Of a DNA stretch of 64,000 bases, positions 25,449 through 32,632 are shown piece after piece. The notes beneath the pieces are model-generated. The model did no database searches, was not told the origin of the DNA, and saw only the letters and a program-made list of their open reading frames with translations. The stretch comes from Nodularia sp034931045 (GTDB taxonomy: Bacteria; Cyanobacteriota; Cyanobacteriia; Cyanobacteriales; Nostocaceae): contig NZ_JAYGHH010000011.1 in the NCBI RefSeq assembly GCF_034931045.1, positions 1 through 64,000 of the forward strand. Reading direction: 5' to 3'. The translations under genes were made by a program, and so were the position numbers. Numbering within the stretch: the first letter of the stretch is position 1; every line of letters starts with the position of its first letter.

Positions 25449-25776
25449 ACCTCTACTAATTTTATCTAGTCATAAACAATCCCAGGAAGATGAAAAATAA
25501 TTTATCTTCCTAATTGCTAAGAACAGTTTTTTAGTGACGGCGTAGCCCGATATCACTAATTTTTTGCTGCTTAATCTACGCACCTATTTAAATTATTAAG
25601 TTTTATAAAACGCTCTTTCTTTTTAAGAAATAATCGCAATAAACTAAATGCAGAATGCTGAACAATTAGTTAACAAATTCAGCAACATAGTTAGATTTCA
25701 TTGGGAAAAAACAGTAAATTCCTGAAAGTATCAACAAATTAATTGAGTTCTTGTAGCAACAAATACTAACGAAGTA
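25449..25776. other. intergenic region with terminator between the two halves of the antenna island
   Basis: 328 bases. A hairpin without T-tract (AGGAAGAT...ATCTTCCT, 25484-25511) precedes the intrinsic terminator at 25531-25565. Downstream sequence presumably carries the promoter of the second antenna pair. Confidence 0.5.
25531..25565 (+). terminator. intrinsic terminator after isiC
   Basis: TTAGTGA (25531-25537) pairs with TCACTAA (25553-25559) and is followed by a TTTTTT run, 83 bases past the isiC stop. This separates the island into two transcription units. Confidence 0.65.
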
Positions 25777-26811
25777 ATGCAGACATACGACAATCCCAAC
25801 GTCAAATACGATTGGTGGGCTGGTAATGCCCGCTTTGCCAAACTCTCTGGCTTATTTATCGGCGCTCACGTCGCCCAAGCAGCACTGACGACACTCTGGG
25901 CGGGAGCGTTTACATGGTTTGAAATTTCTCGTTACAACCCCTCAATACCAATGGGCGAACAGGGGCTAATATTACTCCCCCATTTAGCCACCTTGGGCTT
26001 TGGAGTGGGCGCGGGTGGTCAAGTTGTGGACACTTATCCCTATTTTGTTATCGGTGCTTTACATTTAATTTCCTCAGCCGTTCTCGGTGCTGGGGCGCTG
26101 TTCCATACTTTCAAAGCTCCCAGAAACTTAGAAAATGCTAAGGGTCAAGCACGTAAATTTCATTTTGAATGGGATGATCCTAAACAACTGGGTTTAATTT
26201 TAGGACACCACCTCCTATTTTTAGGCGTAGCAGCTTTATTACTGGTGGGTAAAGCCATGTTTTGGGGAGGAATTTATGACACTCATATTCATGATGTGCG
26301 CCTTGTAACTGAACCAACTCTTAACCCTTTTGTCATCTATGGCTATCAAACTCACTTCGCTAGTGTTGACAATTTAGAAGATTTAGTTGGTGGTCATATT
26401 TATGTCGGTTTCCTACTAATTGGGGGCGGAATTTGGCACATTATTAAGGAACCTTTTGCTTGGGCGAAAAGGCTTTTAATTTTCTCTGGTGAAGCGATTC
26501 TTTCTTACTCTTTGGGTGGTATTGCTTTAGCGGGATTTGTTGCAGCTTATTTCTGTGCGGTAAATACTTTGGCTTACCCGGTGGAATTTTACGGTCAGAC
26601 TTTGGAAGTGAAACTGGGTGTTAGTCCTTATTTTGCGGATTCGGTGAAATTGGCTGGTGGTGGTTACACTGCTAGAGCTTGGTTGGCTAATGCTCATTTC
26701 TTTTTGGCGTTTTTCTTTTTGCAAGGTCATCTGTGGCACGCTTTACGAGCTATTGGTGTTGATTTTAAGCAGGTGGAAAGGTCTTTGAACGCTATTAGTA
26801 GCGAGTTGTAA
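25777..26811 (+). CDS. CP43-like chlorophyll-binding antenna protein (Pcb/IsiA family), gene 3
   Basis: 344 residues. It looks like a mosaic of the IsiA/PcbA and CP43-like branches. The N-terminus MQTYDNPNVKYDWWAGNA and the C-terminal KLGVSPYFADSVK, WLANAHFFLAFFFLQGHLWH and GVDFKQV recall IsiA/PcbA. The middle (EQGLILLPHLATLGFGVGAG, DTYPYFVIGALHLISSAVLG) recalls CP43. Helix III-IV regions contain FEWDDPKQLGLILGHHLLFLG, then VDNLEDLVGGHIYVG. No PsaL or other extension. The lumenal loop between helices V and VI is short, as in all accessory antennae. Predicted to bind chlorophyll around PSI or PSII. First gene of the second transcription unit; gene 4 follows 105 bases later. Confidence 0.92.
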   Translation: MQTYDNPNVKYDWWAGNARFAKLSGLFIGAHVAQAALTTLWAGAFTWFEISRYNPSIPMGEQGLILLPHLATLGFGVGAGGQVVDTYPYFVIGALHLISSAVLGAGALFHTFKAPRNLENAKGQARKFHFEWDDPKQLGLILGHHLLFLGVAALLLVGKAMFWGGIYDTHIHDVRLVTEPTLNPFVIYGYQTHFASVDNLEDLVGGHIYVGFLLIGGGIWHIIKEPFAWAKRLLIFSGEAILSYSLGGIALAGFVAAYFCAVNTLAYPVEFYGQTLEVKLGVSPYFADSVKLAGGGYTARAWLANAHFFLAFFFLQGHLWHALRAIGVDFKQVERSLNAISSEL

Positions 26812-26916
26812 GAGGAGGAGGAGGGAGGGCTTTTCTCTCTCTTCTGTTTGGGTGTTTTTTAACGCAGAGGGGCGCTAAGTTAGCGCAAAGATACGCGGAG
26901 TTTGGAGGTATGTGTT

Positions 26917-27882
26917 GTGACGGTTTCTATTGAGAAGAGTTTTGCGGCGGATACGAATTTATCTTGGTTGGTTGGTAATGCTCGTTTGACTGATTTATCT
27001 GGTCAGTTGTTGGGCGCTCATATTGCTCATGCTGGTTTGATTATGTTTTGGGCTGGGATAACTACTGTTTCTGAGGTGTTGCGGTTTGTTCCTGGTGTGC
27101 CAATGTATGAGCAGGGGATGACTTTATTACCCCATTTGGCCAGTTTGGGTTGGGGTGTGGGTACAGGTGGGGAGGTAATAGATACTTATCCCTATTTTGT
27201 GATTGGAATGTTGCATTTAGTCGCTTCTGCTGTATTGGGAGCCGGGGGACTTTTTCATGTGTTTCGCGCTCCACGCATTCTTTACAGTGCTGGGGGACAG
27301 GTAGCGAGGTTTCACTATGAATGGAATGATCCTCAACAGTTGGGTTTAATTTTAGGTCATCACCTGATTATTCTGGGTTTGGGTGCATTTTTATTAGTGC
27401 TAAAGGCGATGTTTTTTGGCGGAGTTTATGACCCGAATTTTGGTGATGTTCGTCTGATTAGCAATCCCAATTTAGACCCGATGACAATTTTTGGCTATTT
27501 GGTGGGGATGAAGGATGGTAGCTGGAATGTCTTAGGGATAGCAAGTGTCGATAATTTAGAAGATGTCATTGGTGGTCATATTTGGATTGGTTTTCTTCTC
27601 ATTTTTGGTGGTACGTGGCATATTCTTGTTTCTCCTTTTAATTGGGTAAGAAAGATTTTACCTATAGAAAATGGTGAGGATATTCTGTCTTATAGCTTGC
27701 TGGGTTTAGCTTTAATGGCTTGGATTTCAGCTGCATTTGTGGGATATAACACAACGGTTTTCCCTAGAGAATTTTATGGTTCTGAACGTCTGGGTTTGGC
27801 AAACATTCAATTTTTTATTGGTGTATTGGCTTTCTTGGGTTACGTTTGGCACTCTTGGCGTTCGCATCAAGTTAATAATTAA
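26917..27882 (+). CDS. CP43-like chlorophyll-binding antenna protein (Pcb/CBP family), gene 4
   Basis: 321 residues, the shortest of the four. Start GTG 26917 is chosen because GGAGG at 26904-26908 precedes it by 8 bases; an ATG at 26910 is in another frame and stops after seven codons. Motifs: WLVGNARLTDLSGQLLGAH, MYEQGMTLLPHLASLGWGVG, DTYPYFVIGMLHLV, YEWNDPQQLGLILGHHLIILG and VDNLEDVIGGHIWIG. After helix V the loop is only ~10 residues (FYGSERLGL) and helix VI ends YVWHSWRSHQ, replacing the GHLWHALRA of its neighbours. A chlorophyll ligand may therefore be altered. Ends just before a strong terminator. Confidence 0.92.
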   Translation: MTVSIEKSFAADTNLSWLVGNARLTDLSGQLLGAHIAHAGLIMFWAGITTVSEVLRFVPGVPMYEQGMTLLPHLASLGWGVGTGGEVIDTYPYFVIGMLHLVASAVLGAGGLFHVFRAPRILYSAGGQVARFHYEWNDPQQLGLILGHHLIILGLGAFLLVLKAMFFGGVYDPNFGDVRLISNPNLDPMTIFGYLVGMKDGSWNVLGIASVDNLEDVIGGHIWIGFLLIFGGTWHILVSPFNWVRKILPIENGEDILSYSLLGLALMAWISAAFVGYNTTVFPREFYGSERLGLANIQFFIGVLAFLGYVWHSWRSHQVNN

Positions 27883-27919
27883 TTAAGTTTCGCTCAACAC
27901 TAGCTAAATATTTTCTCAT

Positions 27920-27958
27920 GCCTGCGGTTTACAGCAGTCAACTGTAGGCTTTTTATTT
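27920..27958 (+). terminator. intrinsic terminator of the antenna island
   Basis: GCCTGCGGTT (27920-27929) pairs fully with AACTGTAGGC (27940-27949, two G-U pairs) and is followed by TTTTTATTT. It lies 38 bases past the gene 4 stop. Confidence 0.88.
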
Positions 27959-27979
27959 GAATTTGTTTGAGGATTTCTC

Positions 27980-28255
27980 ATGTTAGCTATGATTTTTTGC
28001 GCTTTCTGTAGTTGGTTAATTTTGATTCTTTCTAGTTTCAGTGTTTGGTTGACTTTAAAAAAAGGCACAAATCATTTAAAAAGGCTACATCAAATACCTT
28101 GCCATAATTGTGAGTTTTTTACTAATGATTATCGTCTCAAATGCACAGTTAACCCAATTAAAGCTTGTTCTGAAGAGGCGATTGGCTGCATCGATTTTGA
28201 ACCCAAAACTTGTAATTGTAATGCTTCACAGAGGGGAAGACGCAAACTTAGTTAG
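27980..28255 (+). CDS. small membrane-anchored cysteine-rich protein
   Basis: 91 residues: one N-terminal membrane helix (about 3-25, SWLILILSSFSVWLTL), then a soluble part with a cysteine set PCHNCEFF, LKCTV, KACSEEAIGC and FEPKTCNCN. The CxxC plus spaced cysteines could hold a metal or Fe-S centre or disulfides; ligand and function are unknown to me. It starts 22 bases after the antenna terminator on the same strand, so it probably has its own promoter or depends on read-through. Confidence 0.72.
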   Translation: MLAMIFCAFCSWLILILSSFSVWLTLKKGTNHLKRLHQIPCHNCEFFTNDYRLKCTVNPIKACSEEAIGCIDFEPKTCNCNASQRGRRKLS

Positions 28256-28315
28256 AATTTTATAACTCGATAATTTTAAATTTCTATTACTATTAACTCC
28301 CAAATCTAAATACCT

Positions 28316-28561
28316 ATGAACCAGCCAAATAATTTTCTCTCGGAATTATCTGATTTTCTTTATCCCCGCAGTCCATATTCTGGGGAGTTTAAACAAGAGT
28401 ATTTGAAATTTAATGCTAATCTCCAAGATTTTTCTCAACGAGTAAATTACATTTGCAGTTTACAAACTGGTGGTAAACTGTCTCCAGAGCAGGCTTACAA
28501 ACAAATTCAGATTCTTTGGAAACAGTTAAAAAGTAGCAAAAAAGATTTGGGGATTAGTTAA
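28316..28561 (+). CDS. small conserved hypothetical protein (81 aa)
   Basis: Soluble helical protein beginning MNQPNNFLSELSDFLYPRSPY. It contains FNANLQDFSQRVNYICSLQTGGKLSPEQAYKQI, a predicted helix-turn-helix-like pair of helices without a recognisable DNA-binding signature. I cannot assign it. It lies 60 bases after the cysteine-rich protein, possibly in one transcript. Confidence 0.7.
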   Translation: MNQPNNFLSELSDFLYPRSPYSGEFKQEYLKFNANLQDFSQRVNYICSLQTGGKLSPEQAYKQIQILWKQLKSSKKDLGIS

Positions 28562-28897
28562 CTAGAAAACCAGAAGTAAGGGACATTAATGAGCAGTGTC
28601 TCCGAATTCGATGATTTAGTCCCGTCGCAGGGACTTTATACAATAGAGATAAATGGAAGAATGACGAATGGTTTGATAGCCAGCATTAATTAGAAGATAT
28701 CCACTAACTAAAATTTGGTATTTTACTAATCTTAATCTTAATGCTCTTCTATTACTCTCGTTACATAAAAACCAACAACCTTTATACTAGCAAGCTTTGA
28801 TAAATTTAGGGCTATATTGGGTTTCAATTTGCTCAACCTTTCATTCAGAGTCATAAAAGAGCGCTAATAATTAAGTAACCAATACCAGAATGAAGAA
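28562..28897. other. intergenic region upstream of the HigA-type gene
   Basis: 336 bases, no gene. I looked here for a HigB toxin frame and found none. A short imperfect palindrome TTTAGTCCC...GGGACTTTA lies near 28615-28638. Confidence 0.45.
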
Positions 28898-29404
28898 ATG
28901 TTATATCATCATAACAGCTACATAGAATTAATTACATCTTTTCCTCCGCGCCCCATAAAACATGAAGAAGATTTAGACAAAATTCAAGCAGTTGTCGATA
29001 ATCTACTTGATAAGGGGGAACTAACGGATGAGGAAGAAGACTATTTGCATTTACTGGGAATGTTAATTTATGAATATGAAAAAAAGCAGGATTTGGTTCC
29101 AGATATTTATGGAATCGAACTTCTCAAAGTTTTAATTAAGGAATTGAACCTCAAACAAAAGGCTTTAGTTCCTATTTTTAAAACTGAGTCAATTGTTTCT
29201 GATGTATTGAAAGGTAAGCGTAAGTTAACGGTTGAACAGATCCAAAAGCTTGGAGAATTCTTCAATGTTTCACCTGCTGTATTTTTTCCAGACAATCCAT
29301 CCAACAGAGATTTTTTAGAAGTGGCTGAGTTTCATACCCAAGTATTTACCAGAAAAATGGATAGTTACAGCATTAAGAAATCTGGAAAAATGAAAAGCTC
29401 CTAG
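28898..29404 (+). CDS. HigA-type XRE regulator / antitoxin without adjacent toxin
   Basis: 168 residues. Residues 1-90 are acidic and helical (IKHEEDLDKIQAVVDNLLDKG, LTDEEEDYLHLLGMLIYEYE), as in the N-terminus of cyanobacterial HigA-like antitoxins. Residues 90-140 are an XRE helix-turn-helix (LNLKQKALVPIFKTESIVSDVL, GKRKLTVEQIQKLGEFFNVSP, AVFFPD). An extra basic tail follows (FTRKMDSYSIKKSGKMKSS). HigA normally pairs with a HigB ribonuclease encoded immediately upstream; none is visible within 300 bases either side. It may act as a stand-alone regulator or an orphan antitoxin. Confidence 0.82.
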   Translation: MLYHHNSYIELITSFPPRPIKHEEDLDKIQAVVDNLLDKGELTDEEEDYLHLLGMLIYEYEKKQDLVPDIYGIELLKVLIKELNLKQKALVPIFKTESIVSDVLKGKRKLTVEQIQKLGEFFNVSPAVFFPDNPSNRDFLEVAEFHTQVFTRKMDSYSIKKSGKMKSS

Positions 29405-29642
29405 TTTGCGTATGCTAGGCATGATTAATTTAACACGCGATCGCCCATTGCTTGTCTAAAAATTCACAGTCAAATTTGTTGAAACTATGTGTATAGCCCT
29501 ACACAGCTTACACTCACAGCCAGAGGAAACCTTAAAAGATGCCAAGCAAATATGCCTTAACTAGTTAAAACTGTCAGGATCAAAAAGTAAAGAGTAAAAG
29601 TCATTTTCTTTTATCTTTCACCTTTTGTTCAACTCCCACAAC

Positions 29643-29648
29643 AGGAGG
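29643..29648 (+). promoter_or_regulatory. ribosome binding site that fixes a TTG start
   Basis: AGGAGG lies 7 bases before TTG 29656, and no in-frame ATG occurs near the conserved N-terminus of the GAPDH. Together they identify TTG as the initiation codon. Confidence 0.85.
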
Positions 29649-29655
29649 TTTAATC

Positions 29656-30699
29656 TTGACTAAATTAAAAGTTGGTATCAATGGCTTCGGTCGAATTGGG
29701 CGACTTGTGCTACGTGCTGGCATCAATAACCCTAATATCGAGTTTGTGGGGATTAATGACCTCGTACCACCAGATAACTTAGCTTATCTATTCAAGTACG
29801 ATTCTACTCACGGTCAGTTGAGAAGTAAAGTTGAAGCTAAGACTGATGGTATCGTCATTGATGGGCATTTTATCCCTTGTATGTCGGTGAGAAATCCGGC
29901 GGAATTACCTTGGGGCAAATTAGGTGCAGATTATGTTATCGAATCTACTGGACTGTTCACCGATTATGATGGGGCGGCAAAACACCTGCAAGCTGGTGCA
30001 AAGCGAGTTATAATTTCTGCTCCTACGAAAGAACCAGATAAAGTAAAAACATTGTTAATGGGTGTGAATCATCACCTGTTTGACCCAGCCAAAGATGTAA
30101 TTGTCTCTAATGCTAGTTGTACAACAAACTGTCTCGCGCCCATAGCTAAGGTAATCAATGATAACTTTGGACTCACCGAAGGGTTGATGACCACGGTACA
30201 CGCCATGACTGCGACTCAGCCAACTGTAGACGGCCCCAGCAAGAAAGACTGGCGGGGTGGACGAGGTGCAGCCCAAAATATTATTCCCTCTTCCACTGGG
30301 GCAGCCAAAGCGGTAGCATTAGTTTTGCCAGAATTAAAAGGTAAGTTAACAGGTATGGCTTTCCGGGTTCCTACTCCCGACGTTTCTGTGGTTGATTTAA
30401 CTTTTAAAACTGCTAAGGCTACTAGTTATCAGGAAATTTGCACGGCGATGCAGCAAGCTGCTGGAGGTGCGCTAATGGGTATATTAGGTTATACAGACGA
30501 AGCAGTGGTTTCCACAGATTTTCAGGGTGATACTCATTCGAGTATTTTCGATGCAGGTGCTGGTATTGAGTTAAATTCTAATTTCTTTAAGGTGGTGGCC
30601 TGGTATGACAACGAGTGGGGCTACTCAAATCGGGTGGTTGACTTAATTTTGTCGATGTCAGAGAAAGAGAAACTCACAGGTATTGGTGCTGCGGCTTAA
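29656..30699 (+). CDS. gap1: glyceraldehyde-3-phosphate dehydrogenase, NAD-type (Gap1-like)
   Basis: A 347-residue glycolytic-type GAPDH with an unusual TTG start (see 29643-29648). Motifs: GINGFGRIGRLVLRAG, the NAD-selecting Asp35 in GINDLVPPDN, the catalytic SNASCTTNC with Cys155, His182 in TTVHAMT, and VDGPSKKDWRGGRGAAQNI, which keeps the Pro associated with NAD use. The C-terminus has WYDNEWGYSNRVVDL. It resembles cyanobacterial Gap1, the glycolytic enzyme, not the Calvin-cycle Gap2. Transaldolase lies about 300 bases downstream and acetate kinase beyond, which suggests a sugar-degrading block. The other GAPDH at 1244 is clearly different. Confidence 0.95.
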   Translation: MTKLKVGINGFGRIGRLVLRAGINNPNIEFVGINDLVPPDNLAYLFKYDSTHGQLRSKVEAKTDGIVIDGHFIPCMSVRNPAELPWGKLGADYVIESTGLFTDYDGAAKHLQAGAKRVIISAPTKEPDKVKTLLMGVNHHLFDPAKDVIVSNASCTTNCLAPIAKVINDNFGLTEGLMTTVHAMTATQPTVDGPSKKDWRGGRGAAQNIIPSSTGAAKAVALVLPELKGKLTGMAFRVPTPDVSVVDLTFKTAKATSYQEICTAMQQAAGGALMGILGYTDEAVVSTDFQGDTHSSIFDAGAGIELNSNFFKVVAWYDNEWGYSNRVVDLILSMSEKEKLTGIGAAA

Positions 30700-30719
30700 T
30701 GAGTAATTAGCAAGTAGGT

Positions 30720-30743
30720 AGGGACGGGATTAATCGCGTCTCT
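30720..30743. repeat. dispersed palindrome / possible gap1 terminator
   Basis: A 24-base near-perfect palindrome of the GGGACG...ATTAAT...CGTCTC type (11 of 12 pairs) begins 21 bases past the gap1 stop. There is no T-tract, so it is listed as a repeat. Confidence 0.6.
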
Positions 30744-30997
30744 GCCAGAGATACAGGTTGAGGCGCGGGGTATGCCAATTGCTAAGTTGGGAACAACCTG
30801 TTTAATTAAAGTGCATTCCATTGGACAGCCAATTCTGGCATAACGCACATAAAATAGGGCTGTGGCTCATTTCAGCCAGCCAATGTCGGCAATGTTTAAG
30901 AAAAATTGCCAAAATCGGAATTGTTAGGAATAGTAAAGTGTGTAAACAAGTAGGGAATTAAGTCAGTCCGAAACCAGCACAACTCATGGAGAAGTTT

Positions 30998-32002
30998 ATG
31001 TCTAAAAATTTACTAGAACAATTGCGCCAAATGACGGTGGTGGTTGCGGATACAGGGGATATCAAGGCTATTGAGAAGTTCACACCCCAAGATGCAACTA
31101 CTAATCCTTCTCTGATTACGGCGGCGGCACAGATGCCGGAATATCAGGAAATCGTTGATCAAACTTTACTCCAAGCAAAGAAAGATGCCGGTGCTGCTGC
31201 TAGCCAAGCAGATATCGTAACTTTGGCTTTTGACCGTCTAGCAGTGGCTTTCGGCTTGAAGATTTTACAAATTATTCCTGGTCGTGTTTCTACAGAAGTA
31301 GACGCGCGCTTGTCTTTCGATACTGAAGCTACTTTAACCAAAGCTAGAGAATTGATTGCTCAATACAAGGCCGCTGGTGTTGATCGCGATCGCGTATTAA
31401 TTAAAATTGCCACCACTTGGGAAGGCATTCGCGCTGCGGAAATTCTGGAAAAAGAAGGTATTCATTGTAACCTCACATTATTGTTTGGTCTTCACCAAGC
31501 GATCGCCTGTGCAGAAGCTGGCGTTACCTTAATTTCTCCCTTCGTCGGTCGGATTCTCGACTGGTACAAAAAAGATACTGGACGTGATAGCTATCCATCC
31601 GCCGAAGATCCAGGTGTATTGTCTGTAACCACAGTCTACAACTACTACAAAAAATTCGGCTATAAAACCGAAGTGATGGGAGCCAGCTTTCGCAACATTG
31701 GCGAAATTACCGAACTAGCTGGTTGTGACCTGCTAACCATTTCTCCAGGACTGTTAGCAGAATTGCAAGCAACTGAGGGAGAATTGCCACGCAAACTTGA
31801 TCCAGCTAAAGTAGCAAACATGGACATCAAAAAGATATCCGTTGATAAAGCTACCTATGACAAGATGCACGCTGCTGATCGCATGGCATCTGACAAACTA
31901 GCAGAGGGTATCGATGGCTTTACCAAAGCACTGGTTTCTCTAGAAAAATTATTAGCAGAGCGACTAGCTAGCCTTGAGGGAGAAGTGATAGCCAGCCATT
32001 AA
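30998..32002 (+). CDS. tal: transaldolase
   Basis: Transfers a dihydroxyacetone unit in the pentose-phosphate pathway (sedoheptulose-7-P + G3P to erythrose-4-P + fructose-6-P). 334 residues. ATG 30998 is preferred because GGAG at 30988-30991 precedes it by 6 bases; an in-frame ATG 30986 overlaps that site. Motifs: QDATTNPSLI, EVDARLSFDT, the Schiff-base Lys in VLIKIATTWEGI, CNLTLLFGLHQAI and GASFRN. Typical long bacterial TalB size. Same direction as gap1. Confidence 0.96.
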   Translation: MSKNLLEQLRQMTVVVADTGDIKAIEKFTPQDATTNPSLITAAAQMPEYQEIVDQTLLQAKKDAGAAASQADIVTLAFDRLAVAFGLKILQIIPGRVSTEVDARLSFDTEATLTKARELIAQYKAAGVDRDRVLIKIATTWEGIRAAEILEKEGIHCNLTLLFGLHQAIACAEAGVTLISPFVGRILDWYKKDTGRDSYPSAEDPGVLSVTTVYNYYKKFGYKTEVMGASFRNIGEITELAGCDLLTISPGLLAELQATEGELPRKLDPAKVANMDIKKISVDKATYDKMHAADRMASDKLAEGIDGFTKALVSLEKLLAERLASLEGEVIASH

Positions 32003-32025
32003 TGGCTCTATTTGAGCAATATTAA

Positions 32026-32047
32026 AGGTTGAGTCAATCCTCAACCT
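32026..32047 (+). terminator. hairpin after transaldolase
   Basis: AGGTTGAG and CTCAACCT form a perfect 8-bp stem with a 6-base loop 24 bases past the stop. The following sequence is only moderately T-rich. Confidence 0.45.
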
Positions 32048-32080
32048 GCTCATTTCATCCCCTATTTTGTGGGTGTTTTA

Positions 32081-32157
32081 TCAGTTATCAGTTAAGAGAC
32101 ATAATGGGGTTTAAGTCCCCCACCTTATGCCTTAATAACTGATAACTGATCACTAAT
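32081..32157. repeat. dispersed inverted repeat, CAGTTATCAG/AAGAGACATAAT family
   Basis: TATCAGTTATCAGTTAAG at the left pairs with CTTAATAACTGATAACTGAT at the right. Between them lie AAGAGACATAAT (32094-32105) and a GGGG/CCCC stem. Same family as 24553-24693. Confidence 0.8.
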
Positions 32158-32532
32158 TTAATATCTTCGCCAGTCATATATAAATCTACCATGACGATCG
32201 CGGACTAGCTGCCATCGTCCATGACGATAGCGTTGTCCATGATTATTAGTGCGTCGATATCGATTTCTGCGGTAATAGTGTCGATGATTACGCCTTCTAC
32301 GATTGTAGTGGTGTCGTGTTCTGCGTCTCCGGCGATAGTGCCGCCGTCGCACACGGTGAGCTAACAAACTTTCTGAGCTGGCATCTCCTCCCAATAAACT
32401 TGTTTCTAGTTCCAAGTTCTGCTGATGGAGAACATTATCTACATTACTGTCTTTAGCTTCAGCAATAGCTGATGGATAGATGAAGGCAAATAGCAAGAGC
32501 GTAATTGAATATAGCTTCCGGAATTTATTCAC
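32158..32532 (-). CDS. secreted Arg/His/Tyr-rich low-complexity protein
   Basis: 124 residues. A signal peptide (LYSITLLLFAFIYPSAIAEA) is followed by ~40 ordinary residues and then a highly basic repetitive stretch (about 60-105) made of RRR, HYRRRR, HHYNRRRR and HYYRRN units. It ends in RHGRWQLVRDRHGRFIYDWRRY, with two related R-H-G-R blocks. The family is not recognised; it may bind surface polysaccharide, nucleic acid or metals, or be a structural wall protein, but none of this is shown. Runs convergently into transaldolase. Confidence 0.75.
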   Translation of the reverse strand: MNKFRKLYSITLLLFAFIYPSAIAEAKDSNVDNVLHQQNLELETSLLGGDASSESLLAHRVRRRHYRRRRRTRHHYNRRRRNHRHYYRRNRYRRTNNHGQRYRHGRWQLVRDRHGRFIYDWRRY

Positions 32533-32632
32533 TTTTTGCCTTTCCTCAATTAGCGGTACTTACGTTTATTTAATAGCTGAAAATTAGCAACCATATAGTT
32601 AACCTTTCACAAACATCAAACAGGTAAATGTA

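Noticed and set aside
25753..25766. GTA-N8-TAC, an NtcA-like box before antenna gene 3
   Set aside because: It lies only 10 bases before the ATG, too close for NtcA activation, and the motif occurs often by chance in AT-rich DNA.
28600..28897. HigB toxin upstream of the HigA-like gene
   Set aside because: No frame of suitable length or composition on either strand.
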